From positions 1 to 64,000 of the forward strand of contig JAFKFI010000063.1 in assembly GCA_017307285.1 (NCBI GenBank): DNA of 64,000 bases, in the 5' to 3' direction. A program made the position numbers and the translations under genes. Origin of the DNA: Alphaproteobacteria bacterium (lineage in GTDB: Bacteria; Pseudomonadota; Alphaproteobacteria; Acetobacterales; Acetobacteraceae). The notes beneath the pieces were generated by a model. The model ran no database searches. It was not told the origin of the DNA and saw nothing but the letters and a program-made list of their open reading frames with translations. Positions 17,304-25,818 of this stretch are shown here, piece after piece (position 1 is the first letter of the stretch; the number at the start of each line of letters is the position of its first letter).

Positions 17304-17402
17304 GCTCGCCTTGTAGCCCAGGCCGGCCTTGCGGCGCAGTATCCACGCGCCTAGCTTCGCGAGTTCCGGCAACGGATTCATCTGCGGAGGACGGAGGCCG
17401 TC

Positions 17403-18281
<879 letters not shown>

Positions 18282-18306
18282 GCCGCCGCGCGCACATGAG
18301 CGCGTC

Positions 18307-18795
18307 ATGGCAGAGGCAAAGAAAGCGAAGAAGGGCCTGATCTCGCACGGCATCGCCGCGCAGAACCGCAAGGCGCGCTTCGACTACACGATCAAGCAGA
18401 CGGTGGAAGCCGGGCTCGTGCTGAAAGGCCCGGAGGTGAAGTCGCTGCGCCACGGGCGGGCAACGCTGGGCGACGCCTGGGCCGGCGAGCGTGACGGCGA
18501 GCTGTGGCTGTTCAACGCCTATATCCCGGAATACCAGGGCGGCGTGCTGAGCCATTTCGAGCCCCGCGCGCCGCGCAAGCTGCTGCTCAAGCGCAAGCAG
18601 ATCCGCGAGCTGGCCGGCGCCGTGGCGCGCGCCGGCATCTCGCTGGTGCCGCTGCAGATCCATTTCAATGATCGCGGCCGGGCCAAGGTGCTGCTCGGTC
18701 TCGGCGAAGGCCGCCAGAAGGCCGACAAGCGCCACGCCATCGCCGCGCGCGACTGGCAGCGCGACAAGGCGCGGCTGATGCGGGCGAAGGGGTAA
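18307..18795 (+). CDS. smpB: SsrA-binding protein SmpB
   Basis: Binds tmRNA and occupies the decoding centre of stalled ribosomes, so it is required for trans-translation. The 162 residues contain IAAQNRKARFDYTIKQT at the N-terminus, KGPEVKSLRHGRATLGDAW, and a basic C-terminal tail ending in DWQRDKARLMRAKG that inserts in the mRNA channel. It is about 14 kb from ssrA and sspB. Spacing to dapA (25 bases) suggests co-transcription. Confidence 0.97.
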   Translation: MAEAKKAKKGLISHGIAAQNRKARFDYTIKQTVEAGLVLKGPEVKSLRHGRATLGDAWAGERDGELWLFNAYIPEYQGGVLSHFEPRAPRKLLLKRKQIRELAGAVARAGISLVPLQIHFNDRGRAKVLLGLGEGRQKADKRHAIAARDWQRDKARLMRAKG

Positions 18796-18798
18796 GGG

Positions 18799-19299
18799 CT
18801 ACGGGTCGAGCCGGGACCGTAACTCGGCAAACACGTCCTCGATCGTGCGGCCTGCGGTGTCGAGCACCAGCCTGGGCCGGTCCCATTCCTCGTATTCGCG
18901 CCGCTGGACCGCTTCCCAGGTCGGCAGGACCAGCCCGGCGACATCGACCGCTCGGGTCTCGACGCGGTGGCGATGTTCGGCCGGGTCGGAGCAGACCATC
19001 TCGATCTCGACGATGCGGGACCGGGCGTTGCTCGCCGCCCTGCGCCATGCGTCGCGGGTCAGCGCCAGCGGGTTGACGCTGTCGGCGACGACGATCCGGC
19101 CGAGACGGAGATTCGCCTCGGCCAGCGCGTAGCCGACGATATAGCCGGCGCCGCCGACCTCGCCGGCGAGGGCACCGGAGGAGCGCAGCGCCTGCTCGAT
19201 CGTGTCGATCCGCAGGTAGACGGCGCGGTATTCCTGGGCGGTGAGGCGCGCGAGCGTGGTCTTGCCGGTTCCGGGCAGGCCTCCGAACACGATCAGCAC
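18799..19299 (-). CDS. P-loop kinase-like ATPase (AAA/zeta-toxin-like small kinase)
   Basis: A 166-residue protein starting at GTG 19299, five bases after a perfect AGGAGG. It opens with LIVFGGLPGTGKTTLARLTA, a kinase-type Walker A (about residues 8-15). VYLRIDTIEQALRSSG follows, and IVVADSVNPLALTRDAWR contains an Asp-Ser-Val-Asn motif of small-metabolite/nucleoside kinases in the AAA_33 group. A lid-like Arg-rich region HRHRVETRAVD follows. The substrate is unknown. It is next to the SRPBCC/VOC genes in one transcriptional direction, 14 bases after the SRPBCC stop. The longer open frame upstream is antisense-type noise. Confidence 0.8.
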   Translation of the reverse strand: MLIVFGGLPGTGKTTLARLTAQEYRAVYLRIDTIEQALRSSGALAGEVGGAGYIVGYALAEANLRLGRIVVADSVNPLALTRDAWRRAASNARSRIVEIEMVCSDPAEHRHRVETRAVDVAGLVLPTWEAVQRREYEEWDRPRLVLDTAGRTIEDVFAELRSRLDP

Positions 19300-19313
19300 G
19301 CACGCCTCCTGGT

Positions 19314-20198
19314 TCAGCCCGAGCGGCGGGCCAGGAACTCCACGTCGAGCCCCCAGGTTGTGCCGCCGTCGCGCGACGTCTCGCCGAGCCAGCGGAACCT
19401 GTCCGGCGTGATTTCGGTGAAGCTCCAGCGGATCGGGTTGCCGGCCGCATCCGTGCCGTCCTGCACGATGTCGTCGCCCCGCTTGCGGCCGATCATGGTC
19501 GAGTAGGATTGCGACACGGGCTCGGTCCATTGGATGTGCCAGGCGTCGATGGCGGGATCGTAGGTCCGCAGCGTCGTGCCGTAGCGCGGCGCCACGATCC
19601 AGACATCCTGGACCGCGCGGCCCTCGAGCGCCCAGCCGAAATGCCATTCGCCCGGGATGCGGAGCTGCGAGCCGTCCTCGAGATGGCGCCTGACGTCGAG
19701 TTCCCAGGAGCCGACCAGCCAGCCGTAGAGGTCCATCTTCCCCTCCCGATCGGCCGCCGGCCCGTCGGCGTGGAGCGCATCGAGGAAGCCGCGCGGGTCG
19801 CCCGCCGCGCGTTCCAGTGTGCGCTTCATCACCTCCGACCCTTGTTCGATCATCGCGCCAACCGGCCCGGCGGCATCGTCGGGCAGCAGATCGGTGATCC
19901 AGACCAGCCGGCTGCCGCCGTTCTGCTCGGGGAACACCTGCATCGATGCGCTGTGATGGGTCGAGAACCCGCCGACCGCGGCATAGGCGACCCGCTGCGC
20001 GGCGTCGTCGACGTCGATCAGCAATTCGCGGACGACGGCTCCGTTGGCGAAGGTAACGATCCGTGCGTCGCCGTCGAGGCGCGCGTCGGTGACGAAGCCC
20101 GGCGCGAGCCGCTTGTGGACCGCGCCGACATCGCGGGTCGCCGCCCAGACGGTCTCAGGCGGCGCCGCGATCAGGATGTCCTTGCGGATGGAGGCCAT
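19314..20198 (-). CDS. SRPBCC (START-like) domain protein fused to a DUF1579-like domain
   Basis: A 294-residue protein in two halves. Residues 1-150 form an SRPBCC/polyketide-cyclase-type domain (IRKDILIAAPPETVWAATRD, then NGGSRLVWITDLLPDD and GAMIEQGSEVMKRTLERAAG). Residues 165-294 form a lipocalin-like domain (LVGSWELDVRRHLEDGSQL, GEWHFGWALEGRAVQDVWI, RWLGETSRDGGTTWGL), which usually occurs as a stand-alone protein. The two are joined without a frameshift, so this is a natural fusion. It probably binds a small hydrophobic ligand. It follows the VOC gene by 25 bases and the P-loop gene follows it. Confidence 0.8.
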   Translation of the reverse strand: MASIRKDILIAAPPETVWAATRDVGAVHKRLAPGFVTDARLDGDARIVTFANGAVVRELLIDVDDAAQRVAYAAVGGFSTHHSASMQVFPEQNGGSRLVWITDLLPDDAAGPVGAMIEQGSEVMKRTLERAAGDPRGFLDALHADGPAADREGKMDLYGWLVGSWELDVRRHLEDGSQLRIPGEWHFGWALEGRAVQDVWIVAPRYGTTLRTYDPAIDAWHIQWTEPVSQSYSTMIGRKRGDDIVQDGTDAAGNPIRWSFTEITPDRFRWLGETSRDGGTTWGLDVEFLARRSG

Positions 20199-20223
20199 CG
20201 GCAATCTCCCGCTTGCGTGGAAA

Positions 20224-20601
20224 TCAGGCTTGCTGGCCGCAATAGGCCTCGATCCGGTAGCCGTCGGGATCGACGACGAAGGCTGCGTAGTAATCGGGCG
20301 CGTATCCCGTGCGCAGGCCGGGCCTGCCGTTGTCGCGGCCGCCCGCGCCGAGTGCCGCCCTGTGGAATTCATCGACGCTCTGCCGGCTCGGGGCGGTGAA
20401 GCAGAAATGCAGGCCGGACCCCGCATCGGATGGCACCGGCCGCTCCACCGCGCTGATCCACAGCGCCGGAGCATCGCGGCCATAGCCGAGCGAGCCCTCG
20501 CCGGCGCTCAGGCACTCATAGCCGAGCGGCCTCAGGGCGGCATCGTAGAAGCGCCGCGCGGCGGCGATGTCGGCGACGCCAATGGAGACATGGTCGAGCA
20601 T
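20224..20601 (-). CDS. VOC family (glyoxalase-like) protein
   Basis: A 125-residue VOC domain: MLDHVSIGVADIAAARRFYD at the N-terminus and AFVVDPDGYRIEAYC at the C-terminus, with GLHFCFTAPSRQSVDEFHRA between. The metal ligands look partly conserved (His near the start, Glu in RIEAY). Function is unknown. It is the first gene of a minus-strand run (VOC, SRPBCC fusion, P-loop kinase) and is divergent from a CGNR regulator; GGGAGGA precedes the ATG. The CGNR protein is the likely regulator of this run. Confidence 0.88.
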   Translation of the reverse strand: MLDHVSIGVADIAAARRFYDAALRPLGYECLSAGEGSLGYGRDAPALWISAVERPVPSDAGSGLHFCFTAPSRQSVDEFHRAALGAGGRDNGRPGLRTGYAPDYYAAFVVDPDGYRIEAYCGQQA

Positions 20602-20646
20602 GGTCGGTCCTCCCGCTGTGTGGCGGTGTCTGGCCCGCAGCCATAT

Positions 20647-20664
20647 AACCGCCTTGCCGGTTAG
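20647..20664. promoter_or_regulatory. Operator-like repeat, copy 1
   Basis: AACCGCCTTGCCGGTTAG lies in the divergent region between the VOC and CGNR genes. Its core is an inverted repeat, AACCG-N6-CGGTT. It shares 15 of 18 bases with copy 2 located 47 bases further on, and lies next to a TATATG element that could be the -10 of the VOC operon on the minus strand. Proposed binding site of the CGNR regulator (inference). Confidence 0.5.
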
Positions 20665-20688
20665 GAAGAGGCCACAAATCTGCGATGG

Positions 20689-20717
20689 TTGTCAACCGCC
20701 ATGAGGGTTAGTAGGTA
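20689..20717 (+). promoter_or_regulatory. Putative promoter of the CGNR regulator gene, containing operator-like repeat copy 2
   Basis: TTGTCA (20689-20694), 17 bases, TAGGTA (20712-20717). Operator copy 2, AACCGCCATGAGGGTTAG (20694-20711), fills the spacer, so binding there would block transcription and give autorepression. The -10 ends only five bases before the ATG at 20723, so this transcript would be leaderless. On the opposite strand the same palindrome GGTTGTCAACC supplies a perfect TTGACA. Confidence 0.4.
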
Positions 20718-20722
20718 AGGTT

Positions 20723-21358
20723 ATGGCAACACGATCCGGCGATATTCGCGGGGGCGTCATCGCCGCGCCGTCGGAGGATCTGTGCCTCGGCTTCGTCAAC
20801 ACGCGGTCCTGGCGCGGCATGGCGACGCCGAGCGAGGAGCTGCACGGGCTGGACGACGTGCTCGCCTGGTCGGCCGGCTCGGGTGGCGTGGACGCTGCCA
20901 TCGTCGACGGCTTCCGGGTCTGGTGGCGAACCCGGCCGGGCGAGGCGGCGGAGGCTTTCGCGGACACGATCGAGCTGCGCGAGATGCTGTTCCGCATGTT
21001 CGGTGCCGTTGCCGGAGGACAGCCGGCCGATCCCGCCAATCTCGCCGCCCTGAACGCGGCGTTCGCCTCGGCCGCCGTGCGGGCTCGCATGGCCCTGCGC
21101 GATGGCGCGCTGGTCTGGTCGGTGGACGGGCTGCGGCCCGAGGCGCGGGCGCTGCTCTCGCCGGTGCTTTGGTCGGCAGCCGATTTGCTGGCGGGCGCGC
21201 GACGCGGGCGGGTGCGGCAATGCGACAACCCACAATGCCGCTGGGTGTTCATCGACGACAGCAAGAGCGGAAATCGTCGTTGGTGCTCGATGGCCTCCTG
21301 CGGCAACCGAGCCAAGGCGCATCGCCATTATCTCAAGCGGCGCGAGACCGGGCGGTAG
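20723..21358 (+). CDS. CGNR zinc-finger / ABATE-domain transcriptional regulator
   Basis: A 211-residue putative stress-responsive regulator. The N-terminal ABATE ligand-binding-like domain begins DLCLGFVNTRSWRG. The C-terminal treble-clef zinc finger at about residues 168-205 has Cys ligands in RQCDNPQCRWVFID and RRWCSMASCGNRAKAHRHY, with the eponymous CGNR. The finger binds DNA. The gene is divergent from the VOC/SRPBCC operon with two operator-like repeats in between, so it probably controls that operon and itself. It converges with rluD with no gap. Confidence 0.9.
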   Translation: MATRSGDIRGGVIAAPSEDLCLGFVNTRSWRGMATPSEELHGLDDVLAWSAGSGGVDAAIVDGFRVWWRTRPGEAAEAFADTIELREMLFRMFGAVAGGQPADPANLAALNAAFASAAVRARMALRDGALVWSVDGLRPEARALLSPVLWSAADLLAGARRGRVRQCDNPQCRWVFIDDSKSGNRRWCSMASCGNRAKAHRHYLKRRETGR

Positions 21359-22360
21359 TCAGGCCGGCATGTCGAGTGCCGCGATCAATGCCGCCATATC
21401 GGGCGGGATAGGCGTCGTGAAGGACAATGGCTGTCCGGTCCGGGGATGCCGGAAGCCGAGCTCGGCGGCGTGCAGCGCCTGGCGGGGGAAATCGAGGAGC
21501 ATGCCGCGAGTCGGCTCCGGCAGGCCGCGCGCGGCGGCCGGGATGCGCCGGAGATAAACCGGGTCGCCGACCAGCGGGTGCCCGCGATGCGCGAGGTGGA
21601 CGCGGATCTGGTGGGTGCGCCCAGTCGCCAATCGGCATTCGAGCAGGCTTACCGAGGCGCCCCAGGCGCGCAGGGTGCGATAGCGCGTCAGGGCCGGCTT
21701 GCCCCCGCGCGCCACCATCGCCATGCGCTTGCGATCGCGCGGATCTCGCCCGATCGGCCCCTCGATCTCGCCGGCCGATGGTGCCGCCAGGCCCCAGCAT
21801 AGCGCGAGATAGGCGCGGTTCAGGTCGCGCGCGGCGAAGGCGGCACCGAGGGTCGCCAGCGCGGCCTCGGTCTTGGCCACCACCATCACGCCGGACGTAT
21901 CCTTATCGAGCCGATGCACGATCCCCGGCCGCCGCTCGCCGCCGATGCCCGGCAGCGTGTCGCCGCAATGCGCAAGCAGGGCGTTAACCAGGGTGCCGTC
22001 CTCGTTGCCGGGGGCGGGGTGGACCACCAAGCCGGCCGGCTTGTCGAGGACGATCAGGTCGGCATCCTCGAACAGGATGGCGAACGGGATCGCTTGCGCG
22101 ACCGGCTGAGCCGGGGTTGGCGCGGGGCGCCGCAGGGTGTAGCAGGCGCCGGCCCGCACCGGTTCCGCCGGGTCGCGCAGCGGAACCGAATCCCGGCTTG
22201 CTTGGCCTTCGACGATCAGCGACTTGACCCGCGATCGCGACAAGGTGCCGATCGCCTCGGCGAGGAACCGGTCCACCCGCTGCCCCGCCGCGTCCGGTCC
22301 GGCGACGACGCGGAATTCGCCGGCGCAGGACGGGCCGGTTGCGGGGGAGCTGTCCGACAT
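21359..22360 (-). CDS. rluD: RluA-family pseudouridine synthase (RluD-like)
   Basis: Converts uridines of 23S rRNA helix 69 to pseudouridine if it is a true RluD. The 333-residue protein has an S4 RNA-binding domain at the N-terminus (QRVDRFLAEAIGTLSRSRVK). The catalytic domain carries GIVHRLDKDTSGVMVVAK (catalytic Asp, about residue 155), then RAYLALCWG and GRTHQIRVHLAHRGHPLVGD. The ATG at 22360 was chosen; a frame continuing to 22798 is antisense to the divergent membrane-protein gene. The rluD/DUF6476 divergent pair is common in alphaproteobacteria. Confidence 0.94.
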   Translation of the reverse strand: MSDSSPATGPSCAGEFRVVAGPDAAGQRVDRFLAEAIGTLSRSRVKSLIVEGQASRDSVPLRDPAEPVRAGACYTLRRPAPTPAQPVAQAIPFAILFEDADLIVLDKPAGLVVHPAPGNEDGTLVNALLAHCGDTLPGIGGERRPGIVHRLDKDTSGVMVVAKTEAALATLGAAFAARDLNRAYLALCWGLAAPSAGEIEGPIGRDPRDRKRMAMVARGGKPALTRYRTLRAWGASVSLLECRLATGRTHQIRVHLAHRGHPLVGDPVYLRRIPAAARGLPEPTRGMLLDFPRQALHAAELGFRHPRTGQPLSFTTPIPPDMAALIAALDMPA

Positions 22361-22417
22361 CACCCAGCCGATACCCCGGATCGGCCCCCGAGGGGAGAGC
22401 AGAGGATTGTCGCGCCC

Positions 22418-22705
22418 ATGCCGTCGCTGAAGGTCCTGAAATTCATCACGGTCCTGCTGGGCGTGCTGATCGTCCTCGGCACCACGGTGGTGGCCGTCAC
22501 GATCGTCCGGCGCATGTCGGAGCCGGCGGCAGTACCCAGCCAGATCGCCGTGACGCTGGAAGAGCCCGCGGGCACCCGGATCGCCGCGATCGCCGCGACG
22601 CAGGACCGGCTCGCGGTGCATCTCCAGGGCGGCGGCCCCGATCGCGTCGTGTTGCTCGACCCCCATACCGGCGCCCGCACCGGCTCGATCGTGCTGGCTC
22701 ATTGA
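22418..22705 (+). CDS. DUF6476-type small membrane protein
   Basis: A 95-residue protein with one N-terminal transmembrane helix (LKFITVLLGVLIVLGTTVVA) followed by a short soluble domain (IAVTLEEPAGTRIAAIAATQ, LAVHLQGGGPDRVVLLDP). It belongs by pattern to the small alphaproteobacterial family found opposite rluD. The cellular role is unknown. An open frame reaching back to 21914 is only antisense to rluD; the ATG at 22418 begins at the conserved Pro-Ser-Leu-Lys start. It lies just upstream of the tRNA-Glu gene. Confidence 0.75.
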   Translation: MPSLKVLKFITVLLGVLIVLGTTVVAVTIVRRMSEPAAVPSQIAVTLEEPAGTRIAAIAATQDRLAVHLQGGGPDRVVLLDPHTGARTGSIVLAH

Positions 22706-22759
22706 CTGCTTGGCTTGAACGGCGCGCCAAGCTGTCCTAGAACCCCGGCGCCGGCTGCT

Positions 22760-22835
22760 GTCCCGTTCGTCTAGTGGCCTAGGACACCGCCCTCTCACGG
22801 CGGTAACAGGGGTTCGAGTCCCCTACGGGACGCCA
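22760..22835 (+). tRNA. tRNA-Glu (anticodon CTC)
   Basis: Full cloverleaf: acceptor GTCCCGT/ACGGGAC (22760-22766 with 22825-22831), anticodon stem CCGCC/GGCGG closing the loop CTCTCAC with CTC at 22794-22796, and the T-arm GGGGTTCGAGTCCCC. The CCA is encoded (22833-22835). It reads GAG. It is isolated, with no other tRNA beside it, and no integration remnants were seen at its 3' end. Confidence 0.97.
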
Positions 22836-22860
22836 CCGATCCAGCCGCATCACAGGAATC

Positions 22861-23481
22861 CTACCCGTTCTGCGCCACCTGGTGGCGCATGGCCTCGATC
22901 AGGGCCTCGACCTTGTTGCCATTGCGCGACAGGTACGAGGCATAGTCGCTGCGCTGGGTCAGGCGCAGGCTGGTGCCCTCGGCGACCACGTCGATGATCT
23001 TGGGATGACCGCTCGCGCCGCTGACGATCCAGTCCACCTGGGTCGGCGGATTGTTCGGCCGCTCCACCGTGGTACTGACGACGTCGGTGTCCTCGCGCTC
23101 CTGGGCACGTCCCATCTCGAACCGGACGCCTTTGTAGTCGCCGAGCTTGGCGGTGATGTTGTTGAGCAGCACGTCGTGGAACAGGCTCATGTATTGCTTT
23201 TGCTGCTCGGGCGTCGCCTGGCGCCAGAAGCGGCCGAGGCAGAAGCGGGCGATCTCGTCGACGTCCACGTTCGCATCGATCACTTGCTGCAGTTGCCGCC
23301 GCTTGTCGGCCGGGCTGCCGGGCCCGTTGACGACGGCGACCAGCGCGTCCCCCGTGCTTTTGACAAACGCCGCCGCCTGCTGTGCCGAATCGGCGCGCGC
23401 CGGTGTCGCGAGCATCGGGCCGAGCGCGGCCATCACAGTCGCGGCGCCGGTCAGTTTCAGGAGGATGCGGCGTGTCAGCAT
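22861..23481 (-). CDS. mlaC: MlaC-type periplasmic phospholipid-binding protein
   Basis: Carries phospholipids between the outer membrane MlaA and the inner-membrane MlaFEDB transporter, keeping outer-membrane lipid asymmetry. The 206 residues have an N-terminal export signal with a twin Arg (LTRRILLKLTGAATVMAALG, cleavage near ATPARADS). The MlaC/Ttg2D body follows: IARFCLGRFWRQATPEQQ, then KQYMSLFHDVLLNNI and DWIVSGASGHPKIIDV. The start at ATG 23481 is chosen by the signal peptide. It follows mlaA by 19 bases; no mlaFED genes are in the window. Confidence 0.92.
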   Translation of the reverse strand: MLTRRILLKLTGAATVMAALGPMLATPARADSAQQAAAFVKSTGDALVAVVNGPGSPADKRRQLQQVIDANVDVDEIARFCLGRFWRQATPEQQKQYMSLFHDVLLNNITAKLGDYKGVRFEMGRAQEREDTDVVSTTVERPNNPPTQVDWIVSGASGHPKIIDVVAEGTSLRLTQRSDYASYLSRNGNKVEALIEAMRHQVAQNG

Positions 23482-23500
23482 GGGGTCATCTCGCTTGCCA

Positions 23501-24295
23501 TCAGCGCTTCGGGGCGGGGGTCGGCTGCGGGAACCAGACCGGGACGGTCGAGCGCGTGTCGTTGCGGGCTTCCTCGATCTCCGAGGCGCGGTGCTGGCGG
23601 TAAAGGCTGCGGAAGGTGGCGTATGGGTCGAGCGCGGTTTTCTTGATCTGGTCGACCGCGTCAAGCACCCGCTCGCGCTGATCGACCGCCGACACGGCGT
23701 AGCGCGACCAGTTGAGCGCCGTCACCGCCGCACCCTGGCCGACCCAGGTGAACGGATCCATCGCCGTGTCCACGCCAAAGCCAACCGCGTCCCGCGGGTT
23801 GGACGGCCCGAGCACGGGGAGGAACAGGAAGGGACCCTCGGGCAGCCCCCACAAGGCGAGCGTGGTGCCGAAGGAGGCATCGTGCGCCGGATAGCCCCAG
23901 TCCTTGGCAACGTCGAACACACCGACCACGCCGACCGTGGAGTTGATCAGGAAGCGCATCGTGGTGTCGCCGGCCCGGCGGGGCTTCGCCGAGAGGATGT
24001 CGTTGCCGAGCAGCACGGGAGTGCTGAGATTGCTCAGAAGATTGTGGACGCCGTTGCGCACCGGTTGAGGGAACACGAAGCGGTAGGCCTGCGCCGCCGG
24101 GCGCAGCAGCACCGTGTCGATGCCGTTGTTGATCACGTAGAACACGCGGTTGGTCGGCTCGAGCGGATCGTTGGTCTCCTCGTATTCGGCCACTGCGGCG
24201 GGATCGCTGGCCGGCGGCCGCGTGGCGCAAGCGGCTACGGTCGATGCGATCAGGCAGGCGCTCAGCAGCAGCTTGGAGAATGTCACGGCGCGCAT
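23501..24295 (-). CDS. mlaA: MlaA (VacJ) family outer-membrane lipoprotein
   Basis: Removes misplaced phospholipids from the outer leaflet of the outer membrane. The 264-residue protein has a lipoprotein signal ending in ASTVAAC (lipobox, Cys at about residue 22). The MlaA core follows: NDPLEPTNRVFYVINNGIDT, PVRNGVHNLLSNLSTPVLLGND, then RFLINSTVGVVGVFDVAK and GLPEGPFLFLPVLGPSNPRDA. An extra C-terminal tail with Pro-rich end is seen. The start at ATG 24295 is supported by the signal peptide. It is the first gene of a two-gene mlaA-mlaC operon, divergent from metF. Confidence 0.93.
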   Translation of the reverse strand: MRAVTFSKLLLSACLIASTVAACATRPPASDPAAVAEYEETNDPLEPTNRVFYVINNGIDTVLLRPAAQAYRFVFPQPVRNGVHNLLSNLSTPVLLGNDILSAKPRRAGDTTMRFLINSTVGVVGVFDVAKDWGYPAHDASFGTTLALWGLPEGPFLFLPVLGPSNPRDAVGFGVDTAMDPFTWVGQGAAVTALNWSRYAVSAVDQRERVLDAVDQIKKTALDPYATFRSLYRQHRASEIEEARNDTRSTVPVWFPQPTPAPKR

Positions 24296-24510
24296 CTGGT
24301 TCCTCGATCGGGCGAATGGACGGTACTCTGCCACGCAACCGTGACAACAGGCCTGACCAAAGATCAGGCGCACCATCATGATGCCATACAAATTGTTGCG
24401 GAGTTCTAGCACGCGCGGCGACGGCGGCAATGTACTACCTGGAGACGAATTGGACGCCCAATGTGCGTCGCGCTTGCCCTGACCCGGCGATTCCCGCATT
24501 GATTTGCGCC

Positions 24511-25479
24511 ATGAATCACGATCTCCGCTCCGCCGGCTTTCCCGACGCGCCTCCGCGCACGCTGGAGCGCTGGCTGACCGGCCCGCGTGTCTCCGGCCTG
24601 CCCGTCCGCGGCGCCGCCCAGCCGCCGCCGTTGCTGTCATTCGAGTTCTTCCCGCCGCGCACCGAGGCCTTGGAGCAACAGCTCTGGGCCTGCATCCGCC
24701 GGCTCGAGCCGCTGTCGCCGCGCTTCGTGTCGGTGACGTACGGCGCTGGCGGCACCACGCAGGAGCGCACCCACGCGACGGTCGCGCGCATCGTGCGGGA
24801 GACCGCGCTGGTGCCGGCCGCGCATCTCACTTGCGTCGGCGCGACGCGCGAGGAGGTGGACGCGGTGGCGCGGCGCTACTGGGAGGCGGGGATCCGTCAC
24901 ATCGTGGCGCTGCGCGGGGATGCCCCGCCCGGGACTGAGTACGCGCCGCATCCGGGGGGCTATGCCTACGCGGTCGATCTGGTGGCCGGGCTGCGCCGTG
25001 TCGCGGATTTCGAGATCTCCGTGGCCGCCTACCCGGAGACGCACCCGACCGCGCTCGGCCCGGACCATGATCTCGACAATCTCAAGCGCAAGCTGGACGC
25101 GGGGGCGACTCGCGCCATCACCCAGTATTTCTTCGACCCGCATCTGTTTCTGGAATTCCTCAATCGCTGCGTCGCCGCCGGGATCACCGCGTCGATCGTG
25201 CCGGGGATCATGCCGGTGTCGAACTTCGCCCAGGCGGTAAAGTTCAGCGCGATGTGCGGCGCCGGCATCCCCGACTGGCTGGCTCGCATGTTCGAGGGGC
25301 TCGACGACGACGCGGAGACCCGTCGGCTGGTCGCCTCCGTCGTTGCCGCCGAGCAGGTGCGGGTGCTGCAGGCGAACGGGGTGGACGAGTTCCATTTCTA
25401 TACGCTGAACCGCCCGGACCTGACCTACGCCATCGCGCATATACTCGGCGTTCGGCCGGTGCGTGCCCCGGTCGCCTGA
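24511..25479 (+). CDS. metF: 5,10-Methylenetetrahydrofolate reductase
   Basis: Reduces methylene-THF to methyl-THF with FAD and NADH, feeding methionine synthesis. The 322-residue TIM-barrel protein has LLSFEFFPPRTEALEQQLW (catalytic Glu region), FVSVTYGAGGTTQERTHATV, HLTCVGATREEVD and HIVALRGDAP. TRAITQYFFDP and MPVSNFAQAVKFSAMCGA follow. It is about 25 residues longer at the N-terminus than the E. coli enzyme. The ATG at 24511 is chosen over 24430, which would add 27 residues with no family character. No SAM-type riboswitch was recognised in the 215-base upstream region. It converges with the dodecin gene. Confidence 0.93.
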   Translation: MNHDLRSAGFPDAPPRTLERWLTGPRVSGLPVRGAAQPPPLLSFEFFPPRTEALEQQLWACIRRLEPLSPRFVSVTYGAGGTTQERTHATVARIVRETALVPAAHLTCVGATREEVDAVARRYWEAGIRHIVALRGDAPPGTEYAPHPGGYAYAVDLVAGLRRVADFEISVAAYPETHPTALGPDHDLDNLKRKLDAGATRAITQYFFDPHLFLEFLNRCVAAGITASIVPGIMPVSNFAQAVKFSAMCGAGIPDWLARMFEGLDDDAETRRLVASVVAAEQVRVLQANGVDEFHFYTLNRPDLTYAIAHILGVRPVRAPVA

Positions 25480-25486
25480 GCTTGCG

Positions 25487-25696
25487 CTATTCCTCGAGCT
25501 TGAAGCCGACCTTCAGCGTGACCTGGTAGTGCGCCACCTTGCCGTTCTCCAGGTGCCCGCGCACTTGCATGACTTCGAACCAACCGAGGTTGCGTAGCGT
25601 CTCGCCTGCCTTGCTGACGGCGCGCTCGATCGCCTTGGTGACGCTCTCCTCAGAGGAGCCGACGATCTCCACCACCTTGTAGACATGCTCGGTCAT
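25487..25696 (-). CDS. Dodecin-family flavin-binding protein
   Basis: A 69-residue protein of the dodecin fold: HVYKVVEIVGSSEESVTKAI, the central ETLRNLGWFEVMQVRGHLEN (Trp near residue 38 that stacks on flavin), and VAHYQVTLKVGFKLEE. Dodecins assemble into hollow dodecamers that store or buffer flavins, or act as calcium-binding homologues. The ATG at 25696 is preferred to one 13 codons upstream. It lies immediately after metF (convergent); a functional link with FAD-dependent MetF is possible but not proven. Confidence 0.92.
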   Translation of the reverse strand: MTEHVYKVVEIVGSSEESVTKAIERAVSKAGETLRNLGWFEVMQVRGHLENGKVAHYQVTLKVGFKLEE

Positions 25697-25818
25697 CGCG
25701 CGCTTCCTTCTGTTGCGGCTAGGCCCGGTTGCCAACGCGCCTAGCTTGACGCGGAACCGGCCGAGACGCTCGGATTGACGGGAATGTGATCGCGCTCGAA
25801 GCGAGGGCGGGAGGGCGG

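Noticed and set aside
15630-17354. Open reading frame of 574 residues on the plus strand
   Set aside because: Antisense to the lytic transglycosylase, with shadow-type composition; the transglycosylase has clear catalytic motifs.
22760-22835. tRNA-Glu as an integration site for a mobile element
   Set aside because: No repeated 3' end of the tRNA, integrase or change of composition was seen downstream.
24296-24510. Possible SAM or SAH riboswitch before metF
   Set aside because: No conserved riboswitch core was seen in the 215 bases; only ordinary A/T-rich sequence near the mlaA promoter side.
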